Shown here: piece by piece, positions 1-5,784 of the stretch
Layout of the letters: each line of letters starts with the position of its first letter
Position numbering within the stretch: the first letter of the stretch is position 1
Source: JAHBWI01 sp035715525
GTDB lineage: Bacteria > Nitrospirota > Nitrospiria > Nitrospirales > Nitrospiraceae
NCBI GenBank assembly: GCA_035715525.1
Contig: DASTLA010000314.1
Location: forward strand, 1-6,086
Direction of reading: 5' to 3'
Length of the DNA stretch: 6,086 bases
The notes under the pieces: model-generated
Told to the model about the DNA's origin: nothing
Seen by the model: the letters and a program-made list of their open reading frames with translations, nothing else
The model's database searches: none
Translations under genes and position numbers: made by a program

Positions 1-499
1 ATCTTTGCCGAAGAACTGGCAGATGCAGAATCGCTTAGTCACTGCCTGATGCACCGCTCTGCTCGATCGAGCAAGCAAGTTGGAGGGCCAAGACCCCCGC
101 ATCCGCCGTGCCGCTGCCCCAGCTCCGCGGGATAATGGCAAAGGGTGCTAAAAAAGCCGTCATTCCCAACCGGAAGCGCGAATGTCGACCAAGAGGGAGA
201 GCGAAAATAGCGAACCGATTAAAGGCAGCTTTCGCCTCTTGATATTCTAAGCGGACGGGCAGAAAGCGCTCCCCTTTTTTGCCGAAAAGAATCCTTTCGA
301 CCACGGACGGACAGAGGAGTCGTTTGAGGCGGTCTGCTGTCGGTCGGATTTCCAACCGAGCATCGCATGGCAACACTACTTCTTCGGCCCCTCCGGGGCC
401 GCTTCGGATAGTCGGGCTTCCCAAATCATAGCGGGAAGCTAAATTCGGAAGTGGCCTTTCAGACTTCGATTGGTCATCTGGTCGTCTTGTTGAGGAGCG
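1..499. other. Gene-free stretch at left edge
   Basis: I find no gene here that I can support. A minus-strand frame of 129 codons (424 down to 35) exists, but it starts with TTG, has no recognisable domain and no clear Shine-Dalgarno. A plus-strand frame is open from the window edge to TAA at 133-135. Its first residues (IFAEELADAESLSHCL) could be the tail of a gene entering from the left, but the later part is proline- and cysteine-rich and unlike a normal C-terminus. The stretch looks less GC-rich than the sulfur operon. Two hairpins (385-401 and 416-439) and a 14-base palindrome (60-73) are the only structures seen. Confidence 0.5.
385..439 (-). terminator. Tandem hairpins downstream of the DUF2243 gene, possible terminator region
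   Basis: Two stem-loops lie about 60-115 bases past the DUF2243 stop codon. The first met by polymerase has a 7-bp perfect stem (416-422 with 433-439) and a 10-base loop. The second has a 7-bp GC-only stem (385-391 with 395-401) and a 3-base loop, which should be very stable. Neither is followed by a run of T on either strand, so they do not fit a classic intrinsic terminator. They could still slow polymerase or protect the 3' end of the mRNA. Confidence 0.25.
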
Positions 500-1318
500 T
501 CACACCTTAGACCATGCTAGACAGCCGGCCGCAAGGAAGGAGTTGCTGACAAGCAGGGCACCCCTGCCGAACAGAGCGTTCGGGCGAGGATCTCCATCCC
601 ACCTGACCGCCCATATCCCGCGAGATTCCCAAAGAAGGGAGCCTCCTGTCGAAGCGACAGCTGCCATTATCTCTGTCTCGCTCATTCCTGGTCGGAATAT
701 CGCGATAGCTGTTTCGGAATCATCTGGCGCCCGAGCCGCCCAGGGTGCACCTATCAGTGCCGTCAATACGATCCCGGCTGCAGCCGTCCGCCCTCGCAGC
801 TGATGACCGGGACCACTACCACGGCGCATCAGCACTCCGATCAATAACGGAGCCAGCCCAAATACGACGAACCAGATCTGGTCCCAAACTAGAGGGTTGG
901 GGCTGTTGAGCTTGATGCGGTGGATTCCAAGAAGCCAATGGGAAGCAATGCTGTCCAGAATGTGCCAAACCCCGAAGCCTATCATGGCGCTGCCAATGAG
1001 CCACTTGCCGGCGTCGGGATGCGAGATGTCACCTCTGGCTCGGATCAGAAGCGCGAGTCCCACTGCGGCAATGACATACATCAGTGCATGGAACAAACCG
1101 TCGAAAAGAACCTGATTTCGAAGGTCCCCCACGGCGTCGACCAGGCTCAAGAGATGATGCCACTGAAGGATCTGGTGGAGGAGGATCCCATCGAAGAACC
1201 CTCCGAGCGCGAAGCCAAGCAAATAGCCTGCCCAGATAAAGCCCGAGGAGATTCGTTGGCGTTCCTGCGTCTGATATACCTGTCGTACCACTGCCTTTGC
1301 CGCTTTCCCTGTGCTCAA
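500..1318 (-). CDS. DUF2243 family multi-pass membrane protein
   Basis: The 272-residue product matches the DUF2243 membrane family, whose biochemical function is unknown. Hydrophobic segments lie at about 28-48, 72-94, 105-128, 143-164 and 176-196, followed by a soluble tail (about 200-272) ending in GALLVSNSFLAAGCLAW. The family-like segment FFDGILLHQILQWHHLL is at 41-57. Histidines at 48, 54, 55, 77, 119, 127 and 133 lie in or beside the membrane segments and could bind metal or heme; that is inference. The chosen start is TTG at 1318. It overlaps the stop of the upstream gene as TTGA and has AGGAG at 1323-1327, four bases away, which is rather close. A GTG at residue 10 is an alternative start. 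From memory, such genes often sit beside DUF2892 and cytochrome oxidase assembly genes, but no ctaG-like gene follows here. The frame is intact. Confidence 0.82.
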   Translation of the reverse strand: MSTGKAAKAVVRQVYQTQERQRISSGFIWAGYLLGFALGGFFDGILLHQILQWHHLLSLVDAVGDLRNQVLFDGLFHALMYVIAAVGLALLIRARGDISHPDAGKWLIGSAMIGFGVWHILDSIASHWLLGIHRIKLNSPNPLVWDQIWFVVFGLAPLLIGVLMRRGSGPGHQLRGRTAAAGIVLTALIGAPWAARAPDDSETAIAIFRPGMSETEIMAAVASTGGSLLWESRGIWAVRWDGDPRPNALFGRGALLVSNSFLAAGCLAWSKV

Positions 1319-1805
1319 CCTTCTCCTGCTTGTGCCGACCCCGCCTTACGAAACAACTTCCGCAATCCGATGACCTGCAGGACCTGATGTAGCCTGCCTG
1401 CACCCTTCTCAAGTCCGTCAAAATCGCCGCGAAGCGCCATGAGCGCATAGCGTTCCTGCTCGATCTCTCTCGCGGTCCGGAAACCAAGACGCCGCAAGAT
1501 CGGCACTGGCGGGCACCATCCCTGAACCGCATGCTGGAGAAGGAAGCTGGTGACGAGAACCGGAAGAGCAAGCCATCTGCGGTTGGAAGTGACGCCGAGT
1601 GCGACGCCTGCAAGTGCAAGCGTGGAAGCGGTCGCCTCAATTGCTCTCTCGATATCCCATTCCCGGTCCAACTCGCCGAGACGGCTGTCGATCTCCTCCG
1701 GACGATCCGCTAGTAGGCGAGCCGGCTTTCCGTCTCCTGCCGAATTCGGCGATTGACGTCCTCTGCGGTATGCCTGGGTACTCGTTCTGCGCTGGATGGC
1801 ACCAT
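1315..1805 (-). pseudogene. DUF2892 (YgaP-like) membrane protein gene, frameshifted
   Basis: Two pieces in different frames together make one DUF2892-like protein. The first piece starts at ATG 1805 (AGGTG six bases upstream) and reads MVPSSAERVPRHTAEDVNRR and on to LAY, then hits TAG at 1712-1710. The second piece runs from about 1710 to the TGA at 1315-1317. It begins ADRPEEIDSRLGELDREWD and contains a hydrophobic hairpin followed by HAVQGWCPPVPILRRLGF, a segment I associate with this family. Adding one base between 1711 and 1710 turns TAC TAG CGG into TAC TAN GCG (Tyr if the base is C or T) and gives a continuous protein of about 163 residues. An in-frame ATG at 1829 could add eight residues at the N-terminus. 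The downstream piece alone has only a TTG at 1671 near its beginning, with no Shine-Dalgarno. Its stop overlaps the DUF2243 start, so the two genes are probably co-transcribed. A sequencing error is the main alternative to a real mutation. Confidence 0.75.
1710..1715 (-). other. Inferred one-base deletion site in the DUF2892 gene
   Basis: On the minus strand the bases read TACTAG, followed by CGGATCG. Protein-like sequence stops in one frame at this TAG and resumes directly in the other frame as GCG GAT CGT CCG GAG GAG (ADRPEE). One missing base after TACTA explains both. No homopolymer run or slippery heptamer is present here, which argues against programmed frameshifting. Confidence 0.65.
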
Positions 1806-1925
1806 GGCGATCACCTGAAATTGCGACATGTGCCTAACGCGCACCTCCACAGAGCCTTCCGACCGCACGCTGAAGAAACGAGTTGAACAGCAATATGGCA
1901 GTTCTTGCTGACGGACACCGCGCCT
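1806..1925 (-). other. Spacer between the sulfur operon and the DUF2892/DUF2243 unit
   Basis: These 120 bases separate the SulP stop from the DUF2892 start and form the largest gap between genes on this strand. A weak inverted repeat (CAGCAA and TTGCTG, 11-base loop) lies early in the spacer, with no T-run after it. I see no convincing -35/-10 pair. GGAGGTG occurs twelve bases before the alternative ATG at 1829. Whether the two units share a transcript cannot be decided from the sequence. Confidence 0.4.
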
Positions 1926-3641
1926 TCAGCTACTTGCGTCCAGCTCGGCGATCGCCTCGTACTGGCTGAGGAAGACCTTTCCTGTGAGATCATCGAGGAG
2001 ATGAGAGCGCTTCAGACGATCCATGACGGGCCCCTTAACCTCGGAGAGATGGAGCATGATGTCGGCATCACGCAGACGGTGGTTGATTTCCTCGAGACTC
2101 TCAAGCGCCGAGGCATCGATGGCGTTCACGGCAGAGCACATCAGGATGACATGCTTCAGGTCAGGTCTTTCAGTGACCAGTTCCGCGATGCGATCCTCGA
2201 GATAGCGGGTGTTGGCGAAGTAAAGGCTTTCATCAACTCGTAACGACAGGATCTCAGGCGAGGTGATTACCTGATGCCGATCGACGTTCCGGAAATGCTC
2301 GGTCCCGGGTACTTGCCCGACTACTGCCATATGAGGAACTGAAGTCCTGTAGAGATGCATCAGAAGAGACAAGAGAACACCCATGACGACACCGATCTCG
2401 ACACCGAGAAAGAGCGTGCCGAGGATTGTCGCGGCCATAGCCGAAAAGTCGGCCTTCGAATAGGCCCACACCCGACGCACGGCGGCGAAATCGACCAGCG
2501 ACAGCACGGCTACGATGATGGTAGCGGCGAGAGTCGCCTGCGGCAGATTGGCCAGCAAAGGCGTCAGGAACAGCGTGGCCAGCGCGATGCCGACCGCCGT
2601 ATAAATCCCTGCAGCGGGCGTTTCCGCGCCCGCGTCGAAATTGACGACAGACCTTGCGAAGCCGCCCGTCACCGGATAGCCTGCGGAGATCCCGGAGGCG
2701 ATGTTGGCAGCCCCGAGCCCGATGAGCTCCTGGTCGGGGATGATGCGCTGCCGGCGCTTGGCGGCAAGTGTCTGTGCGACCGAAACGGATTCAACGAACC
2801 CTATCAGGCTGATCAGGAGCGCCGGGGCAGCAAGGGCCCTGATCATCTCCAGATCGACGATCGGAAGGGCGGGTAGCGGCAACCCCTGCGGAATTGCGCC
2901 AACCACAGGAACGCCGGCCTCACCAAGGTTAAGCGCGGCCGCGGCCAGGATTGTGACGGCAACGGCAAGCACCGGACCTGCTTTCGTGGCTATGTCGGCG
3001 ATGCGAGGGTTTGTCCCGAGTCCCACAAGCACCGACTTCAGCTTGACGCGAACGAAGTAGAGGAACGCGAGCACGCCGGCCCCGATGACCAATGTCGGCA
3101 CGTTCGTGGCATGAAGGTTGTCGACCAGGCTTGTCATGATCTCGGGCAGGGTATGGCCGCCGGAGGGAACGCCGAGCAGATGTTTCACCTGTCCGGCAGC
3201 GATGAGAAGTCCTGATGCGGTGATGAAGCCGGAGATCACGGGATGGCTCAGAAAATTGGCCACGAATCCAAGTCTGAAGAGGCCCATCGCGACGAGCATG
3301 ATGCCCGAGATCACGGCGAGCAGCGTCGCAGCGATCAGATAAGTCTGGCTACCCTGCGTTGCGATCTCGCCGACGGCGGTCGCTGTCATCAGGGAGACGA
3401 CCGCCACGGGTCCCACGGCAAGCGTCCTGCTGGTGCCGAAGATCGCATAGGCCACCAGCGGCAGGATTGACGCATAGAGTCCAACCTCCGGCGGCAGCCC
3501 CGCCAGCATGGCATAGGCCAGCGACTGCGGGATCAGCATGATCGTGACGATCACTGCCGCGAGCAGGTCATTGGTGAGGGTCGAGCGCCGATACTGCCGA
3601 CCCCATTCCAGGATCGGCAGATGGCGTGACAGCCTTGTCAT
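1926..3641 (-). CDS. SulP family anion transporter with STAS domain
   Basis: The 571-residue product is a full-length SulP (SLC26-like) inner-membrane transporter, a family that moves sulfate, bicarbonate and other small anions. The N-terminal signature around residues 38-80 is intact (IPQSLAYAMLAGLPPEVGLY, then FGTSRTLAVGPVAV). The many hydrophobic segments run to about residue 430. The second conserved region, SVAQTLAAKRRQRIIPDQEL, is near 287-306, followed by GYPVTGGFARSVVNFDAGAE at 321-340. A cytoplasmic STAS domain occupies about 457-568, with AIDASALESL at 507-516 where the family usually has a conserved Asp-Ser/Ala motif. Start ATG 3641 has GAGGT at 3648-3652, six bases upstream. The gene follows pmpB by 19 bases and is the last of the sulfur operon. 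The context points to sulfate, sulfite or thiosulfate as substrate, but the sequence alone does not show which ion or which direction. Confidence 0.92.
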   Translation of the reverse strand: MTRLSRHLPILEWGRQYRRSTLTNDLLAAVIVTIMLIPQSLAYAMLAGLPPEVGLYASILPLVAYAIFGTSRTLAVGPVAVVSLMTATAVGEIATQGSQTYLIAATLLAVISGIMLVAMGLFRLGFVANFLSHPVISGFITASGLLIAAGQVKHLLGVPSGGHTLPEIMTSLVDNLHATNVPTLVIGAGVLAFLYFVRVKLKSVLVGLGTNPRIADIATKAGPVLAVAVTILAAAALNLGEAGVPVVGAIPQGLPLPALPIVDLEMIRALAAPALLISLIGFVESVSVAQTLAAKRRQRIIPDQELIGLGAANIASGISAGYPVTGGFARSVVNFDAGAETPAAGIYTAVGIALATLFLTPLLANLPQATLAATIIVAVLSLVDFAAVRRVWAYSKADFSAMAATILGTLFLGVEIGVVMGVLLSLLMHLYRTSVPHMAVVGQVPGTEHFRNVDRHQVITSPEILSLRVDESLYFANTRYLEDRIAELVTERPDLKHVILMCSAVNAIDASALESLEEINHRLRDADIMLHLSEVKGPVMDRLKRSHLLDDLTGKVFLSQYEAIAELDASS

Positions 3642-3647
3642 TGCGTT

Positions 3648-3652
3648 ACCTC
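3648..3652 (-). promoter_or_regulatory. Ribosome binding site of the SulP gene
   Basis: GAGGT on the minus strand stands six bases before ATG 3641, in the 19-base gap after pmpB. It supports this start and means the transporter can be translated without coupling to pmpB. Confidence 0.6.
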
Positions 3653-3660
3653 AGCGGTGT

Positions 3661-4092
3661 TCAGACGGCTCGGACTTGCGCCCGGTTCTCAGCCAGCAGG
3701 CGCGCCGCCCACATGCCGAGGATCATCGCCGGGACGAAGGCCAGAGTACCCGTTGCGCCCAGCCCGAGTGCGGTCAGCGCTGGTCCGGGACAGAACCCGC
3801 CAAGTCCCCAGCCGATGCCAAAGATCGCCGGACCTGCGATCACCTGCGCGTCGATGTCGCTCCTGTTTGGCAGGTGGAAGCTGCTGCCCATGATGGGCCT
3901 CTCGCGTGTCAGCACCAGTCGATAGCCGGTGAAGGCGACGATTACCGCCCCTCCCATGACGAAGGCAAGGGAGGGATCCCAGGTGCCAAACAGGTCAAGG
4001 AAGTTGACCACCTTGGCCGGGTTCGCCATGCCGGAGATAACGAGCCCAATGCCGAAGAGCAGGCCGAGAGCGAGATTGACGAGGAAGGACAT
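3661..4092 (-). CDS. pmpB: YeeE/YedE family membrane protein, PmpB-like (DUF6691)
   Basis: The 143-residue product is a small hydrophobic protein of the YeeE/YedE (TsuA-like) sulfur-transport superfamily, second-half type. Marks seen are SGMANPAKVVNFLD at 20-33 and GWGLGGFCPGPAL at 94-106, which holds a single conserved cysteine (C101). Such cysteines in YeeE proteins are thought to relay thiosulfate or related sulfur compounds through the membrane. Four hydrophobic segments are visible (about 3-20, 43-62, 85-110 and 114-133). The start is ATG 4092, with GGAGG at 4101-4105 inside the end of the preceding gene and only four bases between the two genes. It probably works with the PmpA-like protein as two halves of one transporter. 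The name follows the pmpA/pmpB pair described in Serratia; the substrate here is inferred. Confidence 0.88.
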   Translation of the reverse strand: MSFLVNLALGLLFGIGLVISGMANPAKVVNFLDLFGTWDPSLAFVMGGAVIVAFTGYRLVLTRERPIMGSSFHLPNRSDIDAQVIAGPAIFGIGWGLGGFCPGPALTALGLGATGTLAFVPAMILGMWAARLLAENRAQVRAV

Positions 4093-4096
4093 CCTA

Positions 4097-4525
4097 TCAG
4101 CCTCCGATCACGTGGCGGACGAAAAAGACAGTGACGAAAGCAGTCGCCATGAAGACACCGGTCGCCACGATGGAGCGGACAGAAAGCCGCGACAGACCGC
4201 ACACACCGTGTCCCGAGGTGCAGCCATTGCCCCAGACGGAGCCGAATCCCACGAGGAGCCCGGCTGCGATCATCAGCGGAATGTTCGAGGAGACGGTCTG
4301 CTGGACGGCTTCGCCTGTCGCCACGGCAATGGCAAGCGGCGCGGCGATGAGGCCGATGACGAAGCCAAACCGTGAAAGGAACGCGCCGTCGCGGTAGGGC
4401 GGCAACAGCCTGCCGGCGATGCCGGAGATCCCCGCAATGCGTCCTTCCCATAGCATGAGAAGGACCGCGGAGAGGCCGATCATCATGCCTCCTATCAGGG
4501 AGGCGGTTGGTGTGAACTCGGTCAT
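4097..4525 (-). CDS. pmpA: YeeE/YedE family membrane protein, PmpA-like
   Basis: The 142-residue product is the first-half partner of the YeeE/YedE pair. Its key motif is GNGCTSGHGVCGLSRLS at 99-115, with C102, H106 and C109; this Cys-x-Ser-Gly-His pattern is typical of YeeE-type sulfur transporters. Hydrophobic segments lie at about 8-26, 52-70, 82-98 and 116-137. Start ATG 4525 overlaps the stop of the repressor gene (ATGA, 4522-4525), and AAGGA sits at 4534-4538, eight bases upstream, so translation is likely coupled. Full-length YeeE proteins hold both halves in one chain of more than 300 residues, whereas here the halves are separate adjacent genes, as in other pmpA/pmpB loci. Thiosulfate or another reduced sulfur compound is the probable cargo, inferred from family and context. 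Confidence 0.88.
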   Translation of the reverse strand: MTEFTPTASLIGGMMIGLSAVLLMLWEGRIAGISGIAGRLLPPYRDGAFLSRFGFVIGLIAAPLAIAVATGEAVQQTVSSNIPLMIAAGLLVGFGSVWGNGCTSGHGVCGLSRLSVRSIVATGVFMATAFVTVFFVRHVIGG

Positions 4526-4866
4526 TGATCGTTTCCTTGCTGAGCTTTCTCCGGAAACTCGCAGAACATCCGGTACATCAGACCGATGAACTCGGTGACC
4601 CGTCCGTCCGCGAGCCGGTAGAACATGTTCTTTGATTCCCTGCGGCCGACGATGAGCCCTGCCTCCCGCAGTTCTGCGATCTGCTGTGACAGACCGGGTT
4701 GGCGAATGTCGAGTGTGTCCTCGAGGTCGCGGACCGAGCTCTCACCATCCACCAGCGCACAGACGATCATCAGCCGCGATGGGTGAGCGAACTTCTTGAG
4801 GAACTCGGCAGCCTCGCCCGCACTCGCCACGAGATCGGCGGTCTGGGGAGCGAGTTCGCGTTTCAT
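4522..4866 (-). CDS. bigR: ArsR family persulfide-responsive repressor, BigR/SqrR-like
   Basis: This is a winged helix-turn-helix repressor of 114 residues, or 118 if translation starts at ATG 4878. In the shorter numbering, FAHPSRLMIVCALVDGE (26-42) is the usual ArsR beginning and QPGLSQQIAELREAGLI (56-72) is the recognition-helix region. The wing follows, with RRESKNMFYRL. Two cysteines stand at C36 and C102, the spacing and places expected for the redox pair of BigR and SqrR, which form a disulfide or polysulfide bridge on contact with persulfide and release DNA. Metal-site residues of classic ArsR/SmtB sensors are not evident. Start ATG 4866 overlaps the stop of the upstream hydrolase gene as ATGA and has GGGA six bases upstream. 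ATG 4878, with AGGG six bases upstream, is equally possible. The repressor sits inside the operon, so it probably regulates its own synthesis. No operator is visible in the window. Confidence 0.9.
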   Translation of the reverse strand: MKRELAPQTADLVASAGEAAEFLKKFAHPSRLMIVCALVDGESSVRDLEDTLDIRQPGLSQQIAELREAGLIVGRRESKNMFYRLADGRVTEFIGLMYRMFCEFPEKAQQGNDQ

Positions 4867-5753
4867 TGGTCGTCCCATGCGGCGCCCTGGAGCGCGTCGA
4901 GCGGGAACTTCAGGTACCGCCGTCCGTTGGCCTCCGGCTCGGGCAGCCGTCCACCGTTCATGTTCACCTGCAGCGCGTGAAGGATCAGCTTCGGCATGGA
5001 CAAGGTCTTGTCGCGGGCCTCGCGCACCTTTACGAACTCAGCCTCCGTCTCGCACTTCGACATGTGCGTGTTATGGGCCTTCTGCTCAGCGACCGTCGAC
5101 TCCCAGAGCGGCTCACGGCCGCCGGGCTGGTAGTCGTGGCCAGTGTAGATGCGGGTCCCGTCCGGCAGCGACAGGATCTCCATGATCGACCTGTAGAGCT
5201 GCGACGCGCTTCCGCCGGGAAAATCCGCCCGTGCGGTTCCCGAATCCGGCATGAACAGGGTGTCATGCACGAAGGCGGCGTCGCCGATCACATAGGTGAC
5301 GGATGCCAGCGTATGGCCGGGAGAGAACAGTACCCGCGCCGGGATGTTGCCCACCTGGAAAGTCTCACCCTCTGCAAAGAGCTTGTCCCATTGGGAGCCG
5401 TCAGCGTCGAAGTCGGGCCAGTTGTAGATCCCCTTCCACAGCTTCTGCACCTCGATGACCTTCTCTCCGATCCCTGTTGGGGCGCCGGTCTTTTCCTTGA
5501 GGTATTGCGCCGCCGAGAAATGATCGGCATGCGGATGGGTGTCGAGGATCCACTCAACCTCCAATCCCTGCTCGTTGACATACGACAGGATCGCATCCGC
5601 GTTCCTGGTTGCGGTCGCCCCCGACTTCTCGTCGAAGTCCAGAACCGGATCAACAATCGCGCATTTGTGGGTTTCCGGATCGGAGACGACATACTGGATG
5701 GAGAAGGTACGCTCATCGAAGAAACCCTTCACGCGTGGCTTGGTCGTGTTCAT
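4863..5753 (-). CDS. MBL-fold metallo-hydrolase, persulfide dioxygenase/Blh type
   Basis: The 296-residue product belongs to the metallo-beta-lactamase fold group that includes ETHE1-like persulfide dioxygenases and the hydrolase half of Blh, which oxidise glutathione persulfide to sulfite. Metal-binding residues are visible: THPHADH at 72-78 (H73, H75, D77, H78), SPGHT with H147, the MPDSGTARADFPGG loop with D170, and YTGHDYQP with H206. The DSGTARADF loop resembles the GRTDF loop of ETHE1. The C-terminal part (about 210-296) carries KAHNTH and LQVNMNGGRLPEPEANGRRYL, typical of the bacterial branch. The start is ATG 5753, chosen because GGGAG at 5761-5765 lies seven bases upstream; a longer frame to 5897 would overlap the upstream gene antisense-like in composition and shows no family homology. 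It is followed directly by the repressor. The exact substrate is inferred. Confidence 0.92.
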   Translation of the reverse strand: MNTTKPRVKGFFDERTFSIQYVVSDPETHKCAIVDPVLDFDEKSGATATRNADAILSYVNEQGLEVEWILDTHPHADHFSAAQYLKEKTGAPTGIGEKVIEVQKLWKGIYNWPDFDADGSQWDKLFAEGETFQVGNIPARVLFSPGHTLASVTYVIGDAAFVHDTLFMPDSGTARADFPGGSASQLYRSIMEILSLPDGTRIYTGHDYQPGGREPLWESTVAEQKAHNTHMSKCETEAEFVKVREARDKTLSMPKLILHALQVNMNGGRLPEPEANGRRYLKFPLDALQGAAWDDQ

Positions 5754-5760
5754 TGCATAA

Positions 5761-5765
5761 CTCCC
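5761..5765 (-). promoter_or_regulatory. Ribosome binding site of the MBL hydrolase gene
   Basis: GGGAG on the minus strand lies seven bases before ATG 5753. It sets the start of the hydrolase and rules out the longer frame that reaches 5897 inside the preceding gene. Confidence 0.65.
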
Positions 5766-5784
5766 GGAAGATCGCCGCAGCGGA

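Noticed and set aside
60..73. 14-base perfect palindrome TGCTCGATCGAGCA as an operator
   Set aside because: About 0.4 such palindromes are expected by chance in a window this long, and no promoter or gene start lies next to it.
35..424. Minus-strand 129-codon frame
   Set aside because: It starts with TTG, has no clear Shine-Dalgarno, no recognisable motif and an unusual residue mix, and it runs through both hairpins.
1029..1640. Minus-strand 203-codon frame across the DUF2892 and DUF2243 genes
   Set aside because: It is an out-of-frame reading of two recognised genes, rich in Arg, Ser and Pro with no domain.
1708..1716. Programmed ribosomal frameshift in the DUF2892 gene
   Set aside because: A -1 shift would join the frames, but there is no slippery heptamer and no evident downstream structure; a simple deletion is more likely.
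1739..1750. 12-base palindrome GCCGAATTCGGC
   Set aside because: It lies within codons of the DUF2892 N-terminal piece and is short enough to arise by chance.
2355..2876. Plus-strand frame opposite the SulP gene
   Set aside because: It is a shadow of conserved SulP coding sequence; the product is highly charged with no motif.
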